DNA of 64,000 nt from Cordia subcordata (lineage: Eukaryota > Streptophyta > Magnoliopsida > Boraginales > Cordiaceae): the NCBI GenBank assembly GCA_028554755.1, contig JAPTOF010000016.1, forward strand, positions 2,678,501 through 2,742,500, given 5' to 3'. A program made the position numbers and the translations under genes. Positions 12,672 to 26,400 of this stretch are shown here, one piece after another. The notes under the pieces were generated by a model. It searched no databases. It was given only the letters and a program-made list of their open reading frames with translations, and had not been told where the DNA came from. Each line of letters opens with the position of its first letter. Position 1 is the stretch's first letter.

Positions 12672-15209
12672 TCACAACTGCCAGCTGCAATCTTGGGGCT
12701 TCTCTTCTGAGTCAATCTTGCTAACCTGCAAGGCATTTGTGCATGACATGTTATTATTGACCATACAGATGCTGAAAAGAAGATATGATATGCGGCATTA
12801 CACCAAATGAAAATGAAAGGATGCCTAAAATTATGTTCCTAAAAACAAGGCCCCAACTGCATACCAATTTCAGTGTCTAACTTGCACAGCATTGGCAAGA
12901 TATAAATATGGTTGTAATCTTAAGAATCATAAGACTTTCAGTATCACAACTATTTTGTTAGTCAAACACTACAGCAGAACTGGTGTGAGTAAACATATAT
13001 GTTACTATAGAGCACACCACAACACAAGCTTATAGACAGACCTTCTTGTCTGGTTTTCTTGAAGAGTGCAAGCAAACGCACTCTATTTTTCTACTGTATC
13101 TATTATTTTATGTATTGGTTCATGGCTTTTTTATAGTCAATGTCACTGCAACATCACAGAATTAAGAGCGGTTAAGGCTACTTACTCTACTGGCCTAATC
13201 TCATTTAAGCATCAATGCTGTAACACCTTGATATATTGTTTTAATGGAAGGTGCAAGGGCTACTTCTGCTTCACTGGCTTAGAATCTGGACAACTATGTT
13301 CCCAATTTCTGGATCAATCTGCGGTCTCTCACCCTAAGACCAATGTGAAAACATCAAAAAATTCCTTCAGAAGGCTACCAACTGCCGCCTATTTGAAGGG
13401 GTAAGGTGGTCCCAATCCTCCTTGATCTCCTCATTGGTACCTAAGTTAACAGTCTCCGTTCCATAACTGTCTCTCCATATTCACCTCTGACAAATGTGGG
13501 ATGTAGAAGTGTCAGTGCCATTTTCCAAATTCTCAAAAAGCAAAAGTAGCACATGATGTCATGCAAATCTTCTTTTACTCTTAGAGAGTGGAAATAAAAA
13601 CACTAGCGATCCTCTTTTCTTTTCATCTGCTTTTTCACATTTTTTCCCTCTTCCCCCATCAATTTCTTAGTTGCATATTGGCATCAATTTTTTCTGTTCT
13701 TCTATATAGTCCATAGTATAAATATGCTAGGCGAGCAAAATAATAGAACCACAGAGTAGAAGGAAATATGCCATATTTCTTATTGGTGGAAGTTGCAAAA
13801 TTAATTAAAAATATGAAGCAAGTACAGTTATAACTACTGAACGGGGATGTATCATAGACATTATAGTTTCTTCAGGGAGACAAACTGCTTAATACGGAAT
13901 CCGTGAACCCAAATTTAGTTAGCAAATCAAGACATTGCTTAATTAATATCAGGGTTCAAATATCTATTTGCTAGAATATACAGTCAGGCAAAGGTATCAG
14001 CATAGGAGGTCAGAGAGACCACAAGTAAACAAGCAACCAAAGGGACAAACATTTCATTGCTCCAAACTAAGATAGCAACCAAATTGCACCAAGTTATGAG
14101 TTTCAGCAATGATAAGACGGGTAATGACTACAGATAGTAACTACTAATTGATCCTTTTCATCTTATTTTACTTTCTCTTCTTTTTCAGGGGTAAAATACT
14201 CATAAATAACACCTTAAGGGTAAGAAACAATACCAAAAATGGTCTAGATGTGGATAAAGAAACTATCGAACCTCTTTGAGGGGGAAAGAAGCGAGCAACA
14301 ACATTTTGTATCTGATTTTGAATGGGTTTTGCACAAGATAGCACTGTGGACTTCAAGTTAGATAAGTGTACCCCATTCTCCAAGGAATTTTCAGTCTTGA
14401 ATCTAGAAAATGTGCCTCCAGCTCTTTGCTGAAATGCTGAGATGTGCGGCCCGAAATAATACCAGCCATCCCTAGCAACATTTCTCACACTTAGGCCACT
14501 AGAACGAGCAATCTCTAGAGCACCACTTCTAGTGACCATAAAAGCTGCAAGGTCATATGTAAAATAACATTAAGGTTGGAGTCCATACTAGTATCAAAAC
14601 TTAGCATAAGCATATAAATAACAATCAAGGTTGGAGTCTATACTACTACCAAAACTTAGCATTAGCATCTAACTACTTCAGTATCATCCAAGAAAACACA
14701 ATGGAAATAGAAGAGCTAACGTGGATTTAAGAATTTTGACTCCATTGGACAGGGGCTCAATGACCATACGCTAGTAGTTGAACCCGGATTCTTACATGTA
14801 GGTTTGTGTAATAAATGGGTTGAACAACCGTGAGAAAACAATTTAGCTGATTTGTTGGACTACTATCATCTGAATCATGATATCATACATAATTTGGTCT
14901 TCTATATGAACCAGGTTAAAATCCAACCAGAAAAGGTAAATATAAACAAGATGTGGAAGAGTAGGTACCATCATAAGGTACTGTGAAGAAGTAATTAGCA
15001 GGAAGACCAATGCCAAGACCTAGTAAAGTGAAGCCAACACTAAATCCAGTACCACACCCTGCTCCAACATACCCAATCACCTCAGGACCAAAGCCAGGAC
15101 CCCATCCAACCCCGCAACCAATGCCTATTCCAATGCCCCAAAATGCTCCAGCTGTTGGATGCACAGGGTTCCACCTCTCGTACCTTCGGAAGACACCCTT
15201 TATTATCAT
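12672..15209 (-). CDS. Cadmium-induced protein AS8-like
   Basis: Resembles the plant protein annotated in Arabidopsis as cadmium-induced protein AS8; its biochemical role is not established. Exons on the minus strand: 15209-14969, 14544-14264 and 12725-12672, giving about 191 residues. The N-terminal part (MIIKGVFRRYERWNPVHPT) is followed by a long glycine-rich hydrophobic stretch (GIGIGIGCGVGWGPGFGPEV, then VGAGCGTGFSVGF), which looks membrane-embedded. The second exon is soluble and basic (ARSSGLSVRNVARDGWYYFG), and the last exon encodes VSKIDSEEKPQDCSWQL and a stop. A good acceptor (TTACAG) six bases before the start ATG suggests a 5' UTR intron. The exon 2 donor is uncertain: GTTTCT after 14264 keeps frame with the last exon, while the stronger-looking GTTCGA after 14272 would hit an immediate stop. 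It is the only gene found in the spacer of the inverted GRF duplication. Confidence 0.75.
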
Positions 15210-16550
15210 CTCTACCTGTAATAACATTTTATTAAATCTTTCGAAAAGAAGTTGCTAAAGAAAGCCTTATATCAACTACTCGGGGTCCGATATGTGAGAC
15301 ATGGACATGGGATTTATTCTACATGTTTAAATATATTCCTCCACATTTGGACTAACTGAAAATAATCACAGAACATCAGCATGTACATAAATGGCATAAT
15401 TCCACATTACAATTTTAACTTTACCAGACTAGAAACACGATTGACTCTTTAAATATTGAAATTTCATAAGATATTACTAACATTTGTAGCCTTGTGTTAT
15501 TTTTTAACAGCAATCATACGAATAATGCAAGCAGGGCGCACATGATGCAATGGCCAAGTATTCACTTCTGGAACACGTGGGCCAGTTCAAATGCTGTAAA
15601 CAAATCCAATGACAAGACAGCTTGCACATTGGGCACACCCGATCACATTCCGCGAAGAGACAGACACAATGATGGCCAACAACACTGAAACACAACAAGA
15701 TGCAGGCCCTCGCCCAGAGCCGGCCAAGGGCAAGTCCTGTTGACCACCTGAAAAGGGAAGTCTTGCCTCTTTTGGAATGTGACCAACTGGCCTCCTACAA
15801 AAATTTTCTGGTCGGTAAGTAATTCATTTTCGTTCCACCATATCCTTATATCTACTGTTATAACTAAAGTTATCTACTGTTATAACTAAAGTTCAGTTTA
15901 ATATCTACATTGATCCTCCAAAAAATATGTTCCTCCGAGATAGATGAGTACCATGAACTCTATTGTGCCTTTCACGCCACAGACGATAAATGTTCGTGCA
16001 AAAAAACACACATTATGCCAAAAGGTAGATCATGGGGCACTTTTTTTTTTATCAATCTAGAGACATTATGCAAATACAAAGTCTCCTGCCCACATTCAAG
16101 AATCTTGTCATAGGCTTAAAAACAATTATCTTGGACCAAAAAATCAACAAGTGATAAGATACGAAACACAAAGTTATTATTTTTGCTCGCAACATTAACT
16201 TATAAACTACACTCATATCATTTCTTCCACTAAAGCATGATGATACAAAGAACAATCACACATACAAAACCACTCATTTTATGCGCATACAAATCACGAG
16301 GGGGGGGGGGGGGAATGGAAATAGATAGTGATAAATTAAAGAATAAGGACGAAACCTAAAAGGGGAATTTATATTTTAGGGAAGCTTACTGGTAGCATCA
16401 AAAGGCAGACTAGTGTTCGACAGTGGAAGTGTTGGCAGTGAGGTACTTCGAAAATGGATGGCACATAACAAAAAAGCGTTGCTTATGAGGATGGCCCAAA
16501 AGTTTAAAATATTTTTGTGGATGGGATTTGTGCTGAATATGCAGCTCATG
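15210..16550. other. 5' flank of the AS8-like gene
   Basis: Contains the presumed 5' UTR and promoter of the minus-strand AS8-like gene. A 22-bp direct duplication (TATCTACTGTTATAACTAAAG type) lies at about 15849-15892, and an uninterrupted G-run at about 16301-16313. No protein gene is supportable. Confidence 0.45.
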
Positions 16551-16557
16551 GGACTAG

Positions 16558-16735
16558 CTTAAGAAGCCGTTTGGCTTGTTTTTAAGTGCTTACAAGCAGC
16601 TTGGGACCGGCTTAAGAGGCTGTTTGGCTTGTTTTTAAGTGCTTATAAGTAGTTTGTTTTTAAGTGCTTATAAGTAGCTTGGGACCGGCTTAAGAGGCCG
16701 TTTGGCTTGTTTTTAGGTGCTTATAAGCTAATTAT
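16558..16735. repeat. Tandem repeat of a MITE-terminus-like unit
   Basis: The unit CCGTTTGGCTTGTTTTTAAG, followed by TGCTTATAAG and AGCTTGGGACCGGCTTAAGA, occurs about three times, with one partial copy. The CGTTTGGC and CTTATAAGC motifs are typical of MITE ends. Sequence down to about 17010 (ending near CTTGTTAGTCAAACATGTC) may be the rest of such an element. Confidence 0.6.
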
Positions 16736-17953
16736 AAATAAACGGAGATATATTCAGATAATATTTGCTTATAAGCTACTGACATATTTAGTAAATAAAT
16801 GCTTATAAGTAGTAATAGCAGTTAAAATGACTAATAATAACATCTCATTAATTAATATGGTAGAAATTATTTAAAATTATTTAAGGGTAATATTGTCTTT
16901 TTATAAATTTGACCAAAATGCTTATACGCTCCTAAAAAATAAGCTGGTCCTTGGAGTTTTTTTTTCCCAAGATTATAAGCTTGTTAGTCAAACATGTCAA
17001 AAAGCCTTTTTGGCTTACCCTCTTGTAATATTCTTTTTATAATTTTTGAAAGAAAAATCTTTTAAAAAAAGATTTTAGTATTTCTAAATTTATCTTAATA
17101 CTTAATGCAGAAAAGGTAAAAAGGTATCTTTTATGAAGAAAAAAGTAGTATCTATTTTTTGTATAACTTTTGGAAAAAAAGGTTTTTTAAGAAATTAAAA
17201 TGTCTTATTGAGCTTTTCAAAAGAGCCCTTTTTTTTCTTTTAAGAAGAGCTTTTAATACGTTGGAGAGTATCTCAATATACTACGCTAAGGGTTCCATCT
17301 AAAATTCCCTGTTTCTAAGGGTTTCTTTTTTTGTTTCCCATCAAATATTTTTAAGGATTCTTCACAAGCCTTGTGGTCTAATTTAGTAGTGTATTACTTA
17401 TCTTTTATGTAAAAAAATCTCGAGATTAATTATTATTAAAGACATTATCTGGCCATAAAAGTCTTGTTTGAATCAAAATATAACTTATCCCTCCCTCAGT
17501 GGGCACTAGTGGAGCAATTAAAGGTTAGTTTGGATTGATTTTTTTTTCAATTGACGTGAAATTCATATGCAACTGGGGCTTCTTCTTTTTTTTTTTCCCT
17601 TGGAGCAAGTACAGGCAAACCTGAGAGACCCCTGACTGAAGATATAAAAATATGATATTTTAGGCAGTAACTTTCATTCGATGTGATCCATCGTATTATC
17701 TTCTTTTCAGTCATCTGTTCCAGTCAAAAGTAATGTCTTGCACAAAAGAATTGCAGGTTCGAAAGATTGACTGAATAAAAGTAAATATTGGAGGTTCAAA
17801 GAGTTTTCAGCTTTAATGTCTTACCACTTCAGGAAAATGGTTATTGCATAATGATTGTAAATATCCTCTCTCTCTTACTTCTTGTTGATGGTACTAACGG
17901 AAGAGAAGGAATGAAGATTTTTGTTACAGAATTCACCTACTGGGATAATTGAT

Positions 17954-18395
17954 TGAGGGTGTTTGACTTTTCAAACCTGCTTACAACTAAGAAAAAGATT
18001 AGATGTTTGGTAAAATCTACTTACAAACAAGTTATACTTACGTACAACCAAGTAAAAAAACCGAGAAGGGACCCCTACTTTTTCTTTACCATCTTATAAG
18101 CAAAGTGGTTTGACTAAATAAAAAATAAATCTACCCTTTTTGTGTGTGTCTCTGTGCGTGTGTGTGTGTGTGTGGGGGGGGGGGGTGTTTGAGGAGAACA
18201 ACCCTTTTCTATATTAATAAAAGATCATTTTAACAAACACTATTACTTACAAGCACATTTACCAAACGCGTCAAAACTTATAAGTATATTTTTACAAACA
18301 CTTCTCTGCTTGCCATTTGCTTATAAGCATTAAAACTACTGAAAATCGTCAATTGCTTATAAGCAATTTAAGAAAAACAAAGCAAAACACCCTCT
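17954..18395. mobile_element. MITE-like element with GGGTGTTT termini
   Basis: GAGGGTGTTTGACTTTTC at the left faces GCAAAACACCCTC at the right, forming imperfect terminal inverted repeats around about 440 bp of AT-rich, CTTATAAGC-containing DNA. A GT-repeat and a G-run (about 18137-18187) lie inside. I could not identify a convincing target-site duplication, so the superfamily is open. Confidence 0.5.
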
Positions 18396-18723
18396 ATTTT
18401 GGATTGGTTTACCTCTATTCAAAAGCTCGGAGTGACAATCACCTGCTCGTCAGAAGAACCAAGGCCTGCAAACTTCACAAAGTTGAGCACAAGGGCCTCC
18501 TTAAATTGCAGAATACTTAATGAAAAACCTTGCTGCATTTGGACTCCATATTGACATCAAATCAACAACCACGCAAACCTCATTGCAGCACCGTAAAGCT
18601 CAGAGTGATGTACAAGCATATTAGAGAAACTGGCTTGTTAAGTAAATGGACGCTTTTGCGGACATCATACAATTAAAGATAAAAGAGATGAGGCCCACAG
18701 AAGAGAGCCTACAGTCAAATGCA

Positions 18724-18729
18724 TTTATT
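18724..18729 (-). terminator. Likely poly(A) signal of GRF copy 2
   Basis: AATAAA on the minus strand, followed by TGCATTTGACTG as in copy 1, about 160 bp past the stop codon. Confidence 0.5.
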
Positions 18730-18887
18730 TGGAACATGCAAACTTGCATCACTTTGCTTTTTACAACATAACCGGTTAGTTCTCACAGGATGACGGAAAA
18801 CAACACGAGTACATGCGCCAGAGGCAAAATACAAGCAAGACCATCCGACGAAGGACATAAAAGATTCTTTAACTGCATCATCGACTG

Positions 18888-20387
18888 CTAGAGGTTCTTG
18901 TAAAAGTCAACATCCTTCATGTATCTGCACCAACAAAAGATGTTCTAGATTAGCTTTGATCATATAATGCAAGATGCATTTGCATGCATATGACAATTTT
19001 TTTGCACTAGGAAGTTGTTGACCACCATAGATGGAGCACGTACCCCTAGAAGCAAATTCTGGTGAAGCCATCGCAATGGATATTGACAGCTGAGTGGTAG
19101 AGAAAGCATTTTTATTGGAAGCCTCGTCCTCAAGGCTGGACCATGATTCTTTAGTTGCCGGCCACTCATCAAAGAAAGGACGCATTGAAAGTTGCTCCTC
19201 CTTTCCTGGCCCTGGTGCACCAAGATCGCTGCCAAAGAAGCTATGTTGCTGTCGCTGTTTTGATGGTGTAGAATCAATCATGGGCCCAAAAGCATGTGGC
19301 ATATGCAGTTGGTGGGAGGAGTTTCCGAGCAGCAAAGTATCATTCTTTGCTTTTGACAATGCACTCGATGAGACTTCAGACGGCATAAGGCGCCACGTGC
19401 TGTCTGCATTCAAGCTCATTCCCATACTTCTATTTACAGCAGCTTCTGGAGAAAAATTATAGTCCTCTGCCCCAGATGTCAGTCCACGGATATACCTGCA
19501 TGATCCATATTACACCTAAATATCAACAGCCACTCTTCTCTGAACAGAAAGTCAACAACATAAATGCACAGATGAATTGCTGAATCCTATCATACAAGAG
19601 AAATCTGAGACTGATCTACCAGAACACTAATGCGGATCACCCATTCTCCCATTCAATGCATAAATAATTGATGACAAGTAAATCTCCTTTCAATTTGTTT
19701 GAGGGAAGGGGGAAAAACATCAGAAGCTATTATTTACAGATCAATATCCTTGACTTACCCAATGTCTGCAGACTGAATATCTTGAATCAGTAACCAAGAG
19801 CAACAAGTTTCAGATAAATCATAAATGGTCAATATTTCTGGTTCACTATTGTTTTTATTCTACCTGTTTTCCAGTCTAGTTTGGCCTTAAGGGTCATAAA
19901 GCCAGTGGAAGAATCCAGGCTGCGTATGCATAGAGATAATATGACTATTTTACTCTAGGAATTTTACACTATAGACATCAACCTTAATTTAGTATTAACA
20001 TTCGAATATCTGTAGAATAGTACATCAATTACAGTTCTTGGGCATTAAGCCATCCATTAGTTGAGGCAACTAGGTTGGTCACTGGTGGTAGAGTTCATTA
20101 GGTCTCTACTAGTCCTATCAAAGCCTTTCATCAGAACCCAGGCCAAGTTACATGTCTCCAGAAAAGAGGGTGTGGCTCAATGGTAGTGCTCCTCACCTGA
20201 CACCTATGAGTCTCGACTTAGAGTCACTTTAGGACTAGGTGGAGAACTACTATTGATCCTCTTGAGAAAAGTTACATGGTCTCTGAGATTCTCAAGAAGT
20301 TTTTCATTAGGTCTCTGAGATTCTCAAAAAGTTCTTCACCACTAAAGCATTTATCTTGCGGCCATATCTCTCTGTGTGTGCGTGAGA

Positions 20388-20422
<35 letters not shown>

Positions 20423-23400
20423 CAAGTGTGTGCGTAGGAGGGAGTTATAGAAGTTCAAGGGAGAAAGAATCTTCTTGTACAAGTGCCATTACCTATATAA
20501 TTTGGTGCATGCCATTAGCTCTGAATCATCTTTTGCACATTGTTAAAAAGTTCTTCACCACTAAAGCATTTATCTTGCGGCCATATCTCTCTGTGTGTGC
20601 GTGAGAGTGTGTGTGTGAGAGAGAGAGAGAGAGAGCAAGTGTGTGCGTAGGAGGGAGTTATAGTAGTTCAAGGGAGAAAGAACCTTCTTGTACAAGTGCC
20701 ATTACCTATATAATTTGGTGCATGCCATTAGCTCTGAATCATCTTTTGCACCTTGTTACTTTACAGAGACCTAATATTATAGGTTAACACATGTACTCCT
20801 CCTTTTGGGTTTTCCAGTGCCTATTGAGTTGGAAATATTACAAATCTACACAGATAGATGTGAAACTTGTCCCGAGTATAGAACAATAACGAGAGAATTT
20901 CTAAACCTTGTCAAACCCCTTCAATTAGTTTAGTCAAACTCCAATTTGAGGTTCCATGCACCTGGAGTTCTAAAGGGCACTTACACATCATCATCACTAA
21001 AATGATACTTCTTAAAGAGGTGTAGTAATTGCAATTTTAAGAGCACATCTGCAAAAGGAAAACCAACATTTGTGGGGCAAATTATCCAATTTCTTCAAAA
21101 CTTTTCTAGATTCCAACTATACCAGCAATCTTAATCTTCACTGACCCATTTCAGCAACAGCAGCAAAGAATGGCTATGGAAGTTATACTCTCTGTCATCC
21201 CTAGATAACCCATTACCACATTAGAGCTTCCGGTATCCTTGTAGGATCAATTCAGTCTACATTGGACAGTTTCCCATTTTATTGGACAAGATCCACATGA
21301 ACAAGGTAAACTTATTATGGCTCACTCCAGATAATCAATTCTGCACACAATGGTCAATCATCATTGTCCCGTGTGGAAATTTGCGCTCTGATAATAATTT
21401 TCTTGAAAACCACAAAGAGATAGAGAAATATAAGAAAACGTAATTCTGTCTCACTTTCTCAACTTAAGTATAACTTTAGTTATCTCAAAGACAAAAGAAA
21501 AGTGAAAGAATCAACACAAAGAGCTGTGCTCCATTGCACATAAATACTTCTATTACGTAATCATATTTATTGTAGCATAAGGTGATAAGATAAGCAACTT
21601 ATAAATATACGAGATGCCACTCATAGAGAGTATAAGAAATGACATAATTGGCCTACGGAGAAAACCCTAGTGGTCAGCAGGGTAGTTATGAGATACCTGT
21701 AGTCTTTATTATCAATTGCAAAGGAAACAGGCTCCATCTGCAATTTAGTAGCACTGCTTCCAAAGGACAGAGCTTCCGAACTAACAATAGAATAGGAAGG
21801 CACATTCTGGAAGCTTCCGCTGCCACTAGTTGGCAAGATTCCACTGGTAATGCTGTTCCCAGTAGTAATGTGCGACACTGTAGTCGACAATGACTGGGAA
21901 GTTGATTGAGATTCCACAGGCTTTCTTGAACGGTTGCGGCCTCTGTGCATGTGCCGCTCACAATATTTGGAGTCCGGATAAGCATCCTTAGAGCACCTCC
22001 ACTTCTTTCCGTCAGTCCTCCGGCACCGGCCTGGCTCAGGATCAAATTTCTTCCCGTAATAGGAACAATAACCCACTGCATTTGGAATAACCAATTTTCA
22101 AGCCAAAATTGAAATAGTAAGAATTGATCTATATGAAATTAGAGCCATATCAGCACCAACAATGAAAGTTTTTGAAATTTATTGAAGCTCCAAAAGTAGA
22201 AACTATTCAGAAATTCATAGTAAAGTTCAAGCACCACCATATCTAAGCACTTGTAATATATGATCAAGCAGCCGAACCTAAGTATAGTTAACAATATACC
22301 AGTAGAACTTTAAAAGCAAAAGTTGAATAAGCCCATGAAAGGTGGATTCATGCGTTAGTTTGAGAGAAAAGTAACCATCTTCATTATTAGAAAATGATTA
22401 CAAGCCTGTTATATATATAGGCTTCAGGTACAACTAAGCAGTTAGTTATAACTGCTCTGCTAGCTAATGCTGAGATGTCACGAGAGGATCACTAACTAAT
22501 TACCCATAACTAACTACCCTGACATTACTTCTAAGCAACAATGTTACAAATATAACCTTGTACTCTAACATCCCCCTCAAGCTGAACTTTGGCTTTGGCC
22601 AAGGGAAGCTTGCTAATGAGATGCTCGAACTGTTGTGTGGAAAGGGCCTTAGTGAATAAGTCTACCAGCTGCTCTGTTGATCGAAGATAAGAGATTTGTA
22701 GCTTCTTGGACACCACCTACTCCCTTATGTAATGATAATCTAGTTCTATATGCTTAGTTCTAGCATGAAAAACAGGATTAGAGGCTATAGCTAATGTAGA
22801 GAGATTATCACATGCAAGTGCAGGAAGAGAGACTAGAATATGTTGAGCAGATAGTAAGTAGGTGAGCCAAGCGATTTCTGTAGCAGTCTGAACCACTATA
22901 CTCCGCTTCAATGGAGGATCTGGTTGTGAAGGATCTGGCTATGGTAGGCTGCTTCTTGGAACACCAGGAAATTAGATTGGACCCCATAAACACATAGTAA
23001 CTTCTTGTTGATTTCCTGTCCAAGGGATCACTAGCCCAATCACTATCTGAGTATGCATGTAAGGTGAGAGAACCAAGAGTGAAAATTAGCCCCTGAGTGA
23101 TTGTCCCTTTGATAAACCTGAGGATTCTTTTTACTGCAGCAAAATCAATATTAGTAGGGGCATGCGTTTTCTGACACACAGTATGACAGCATATTGGATC
23201 TCTGGTCTAGTGATTGTGAGATATTAGAGTGCCCCGACTAAGCTTCTGAATAGGGTGGGATTGGAAAAAGGTAAATCTCCATCAGCTGCACCTTTTGTGT
23301 ATTTGGAGGTTGTAGAAGTATTAGCTAATTTACAGTCTTCCATGCCTGCTTTGTGCAGTAAGTCCTTAGCATACTTAGTTTGATGTAATAATGGCCCAGA

Positions 23401-26400
23401 GAGCAATTCTTGGATTTCCAAGCCAAAAAAAAAAGGAAAGATTACCCAGGTACTTCATGGCAAAAGTAGAGCCCATAGCAGAAATCAACATTAAAATGGC
23501 CTGATTTGATAAGCTAGTGATGATTATGTCATCAACATATACAAGAATGATGACAGTAGCTATAGGGGTTCTTTTGACAAATAGGGAAGTATCAGCTGGA
23601 GTCGTAGTGAACCCTTGACTCATAAGAAAACTAGAAAGTTTAGAATACAAGGCCCTTGGTGCCTGTTTTATGCCATACAAAGACTTCTGTGATCTACAAA
23701 CATATCCAGGCAGGCTTCTGTGATCTACAAACATATCCAGGCAGACTTCTGTGATCTACAAACATATCCAGGCTTAGTAGGGTCTTGGAATCCTTGTGAC
23801 TGTTACATGTAGACTACTTCATCTAAGTCCCCACGTAAAAAGGCATTTGAGATGTTTAACTGATGTAAAAACCATCCAAAATGCATAGCTAGGCTTAGTA
23901 CAGTCCTTATAGTTGGTGTTTTCACCACTAGACTGAAAGTTTCTTCATAGTCCAAGCCTGCCTCTTGATGAAAACCTTCAGCCACTAGCTTGGCCTTGAA
24001 TTTAGCAACAAACCCATTAGCTTTCCTCTTTATTTTGTACACCCACTTACAACCAATAGGTTGTATATTAGAAGGTGAGGGTACCAGGGTCCGTGTTTGT
24101 TGCTTCATGAGAGCCTCATGATCTTCTTGCATAGGACGATTGTTTGTTAAAAGGGGAAGATGATGAGATAAATGTTGAGAGGTAGATGGAAATGAAGTAA
24201 ATGGAGAATTAGGAGGCACAAATCTTGCATTGTTCACTGTGACCAGGAGAAGGCATAGATTCCAGTTCTTGTATAGAAGAAGGAGGAGATGATGTGGAAG
24301 AAGAACTGGAGTTAGGAGAATTAGAAGTTCCTGGTTATGCTGAAGAACTAGAAGGCAGGAAGATATCTGCACTTGGAATAGATGTTAAAAGGACTATTAG
24401 AGACTCTGGCAATTCATGACTGACTGATGAGTCTGAGGAAGAATGGCTATGAAACAGTAGAGGAAAAATACTAGCAGAGATGGTAGATTCTGAAACAGTG
24501 CTAAAAGGGAAAGTATTTTCAATGAATTTTACATGTCTAGACATGTATACCCTGTTGGTAGACATATCTAGACACCTGTATCCCTTGGTAGTTGATGAAT
24601 AGCCTAGAAAAACACAAGGTTTGGACGTATTATCAAGCTTATGAGATATGTATGACCTTAGCCAGGGGTAGCATAAGCAGCCAAACATCCTAAGGTGGTG
24701 ATTGGTACGTTGGAATGAATTTAGACAAGAATGGAATGAGTTTGGGAATAGAACAGGCTTGGGAATGGAATGGGCTAGGAATGAGTATACCACAATTGGT
24801 ATGTTTTAGGAATTGCAATAAAAATGCTATAGTGATTCCAAACCTACAATTGGTAATCAGTATTCTAGAATAGTATTTGGTATGATTTGTATAAAATAAC
24901 TGGAGTACCCTTGTTTTATTATGTGCATGTTAATGGTAGTATAATAATAATAATAATAACAACAACAACAACAATAATGATGACGTCGACGATGATGATG
25001 ATGATGATAAGATTATTAAAATGTAATAATAAATAACTAAAATACAAGTAATACTGTTAATAAAAAAATTACTAAAATACTAAAATTTTACATTGGATAT
25101 TAAAAAATACTAATAACCTTAATTAAAAATAGTAATACCAATAACAATAGTACTATGAATGATAATATATATATATATATATATATATTGCATTTTTAGC
25201 ACCGCTACGAGACTCAACCATCATAGTGCTAAATGGCGTCGTACTTCAAATCAAGCATCTTACTGTTATAAAAATAGCATTTTGCATCATATCTTTTGCA
25301 CGAGTAAGCTAATTTTTCAAATAGTACGTGTTAAGGCGTTCTTATAAGGGCATGATTAAATTCAAAAAGTATCATCCCAATATATAATCCTAGAATAAAT
25401 TATGATTTACTTATTGAATTTAAAACATCACTGTTAATAATAATACATTTTCCTTTACCTATGTGTATATCCATATATGAAATTTGCTTTGATTACTAAT
25501 GATAACGCAGTAGAGTCATAAATATATGCAAGAATTCACAACTAGATCGTGTATGTATGTATATATTATACAATTATCAAAGATAGAAAAGTTACTTTTT
25601 TTTGGGTTGTCGTTGAAAATACATTGTATCTTCTTTGTTGTCGTTGAAAGTAAAATTAATCATTTGTTTTAATATAGGGTTTGCAAATCAAATGAAGATA
25701 ATGTAGATAAAAGGTTAATATTGTAATATTTTAGGTGGTTGAAGAGATATTTTTGTCTAAATGGAAAAAAGTTTCATTCCTACGTACCTGGGAATAGTGA
25801 TTTCCATGAATCTTATTAGGAATGGGCATTCCTATATCCATGGGAATAGGATTCCCTCGGGAACGGGAATTGAATTCCCAGTTCCATTACCCCATATCAA
25901 TTGTAGGATTTAAATTAAACTTAGGAATCCCATTCCATTCCAACCCTATTACCCTATACCAATCACCACCTAAGAGAATTGTAATCACGGAAGTTCATGA
26001 TATAGACATTCATAAGGAGATTTATGATTAAGAATAAGGGTAGAAAGCCTATTTATAAGATGGCGGTGGCAAGTGCCTCAAGCCAATATTTGACAGGCAT
26101 TTTACTGTGATTTAAAAGTGCTAAAGTAGTCTCTATGAGGTGGAGATGTTTCCTCTCCACCTTCCCATATTGTTCAGGTGTGTGTGGGCATGATTTTTGG
26201 TGAAGTGTGCCAAGAGACTGCAGGTAAGTTTGGAAGGAGTGACTAACAAATTCCCCCTCATTGTCAGTCCTAAACACTTTGATATCTAAGTGAAATTGAG
26301 TTTTAACCATTGTAGTGAAGGAAATAAAAGCATTATAAGCATCACTTTTAAATTTCAGAGGATAGATCCAAGAGAGTTTAATAAAATCATCTAGGAAAAT

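Noticed and set aside
13066..13404. 112-residue plus-strand frame inside the AS8-like gene
   Set aside because: It lies in the last intron of the opposite-strand gene and shows no recognisable domain.
14264..14272. GTTCGA donor after 14272 for AS8-like exon 2
   Set aside because: It would enter the last exon in a frame with an immediate TAG; the GTTTCT site after 14264 keeps an 18-codon final exon, though an unseen extra exon is still possible.
25159..25347. Open frame inside the Harbinger-type element, considered as a transposase remnant
   Set aside because: It starts in a TA repeat and has no DDE or helix-turn-helix features; the element appears non-coding.
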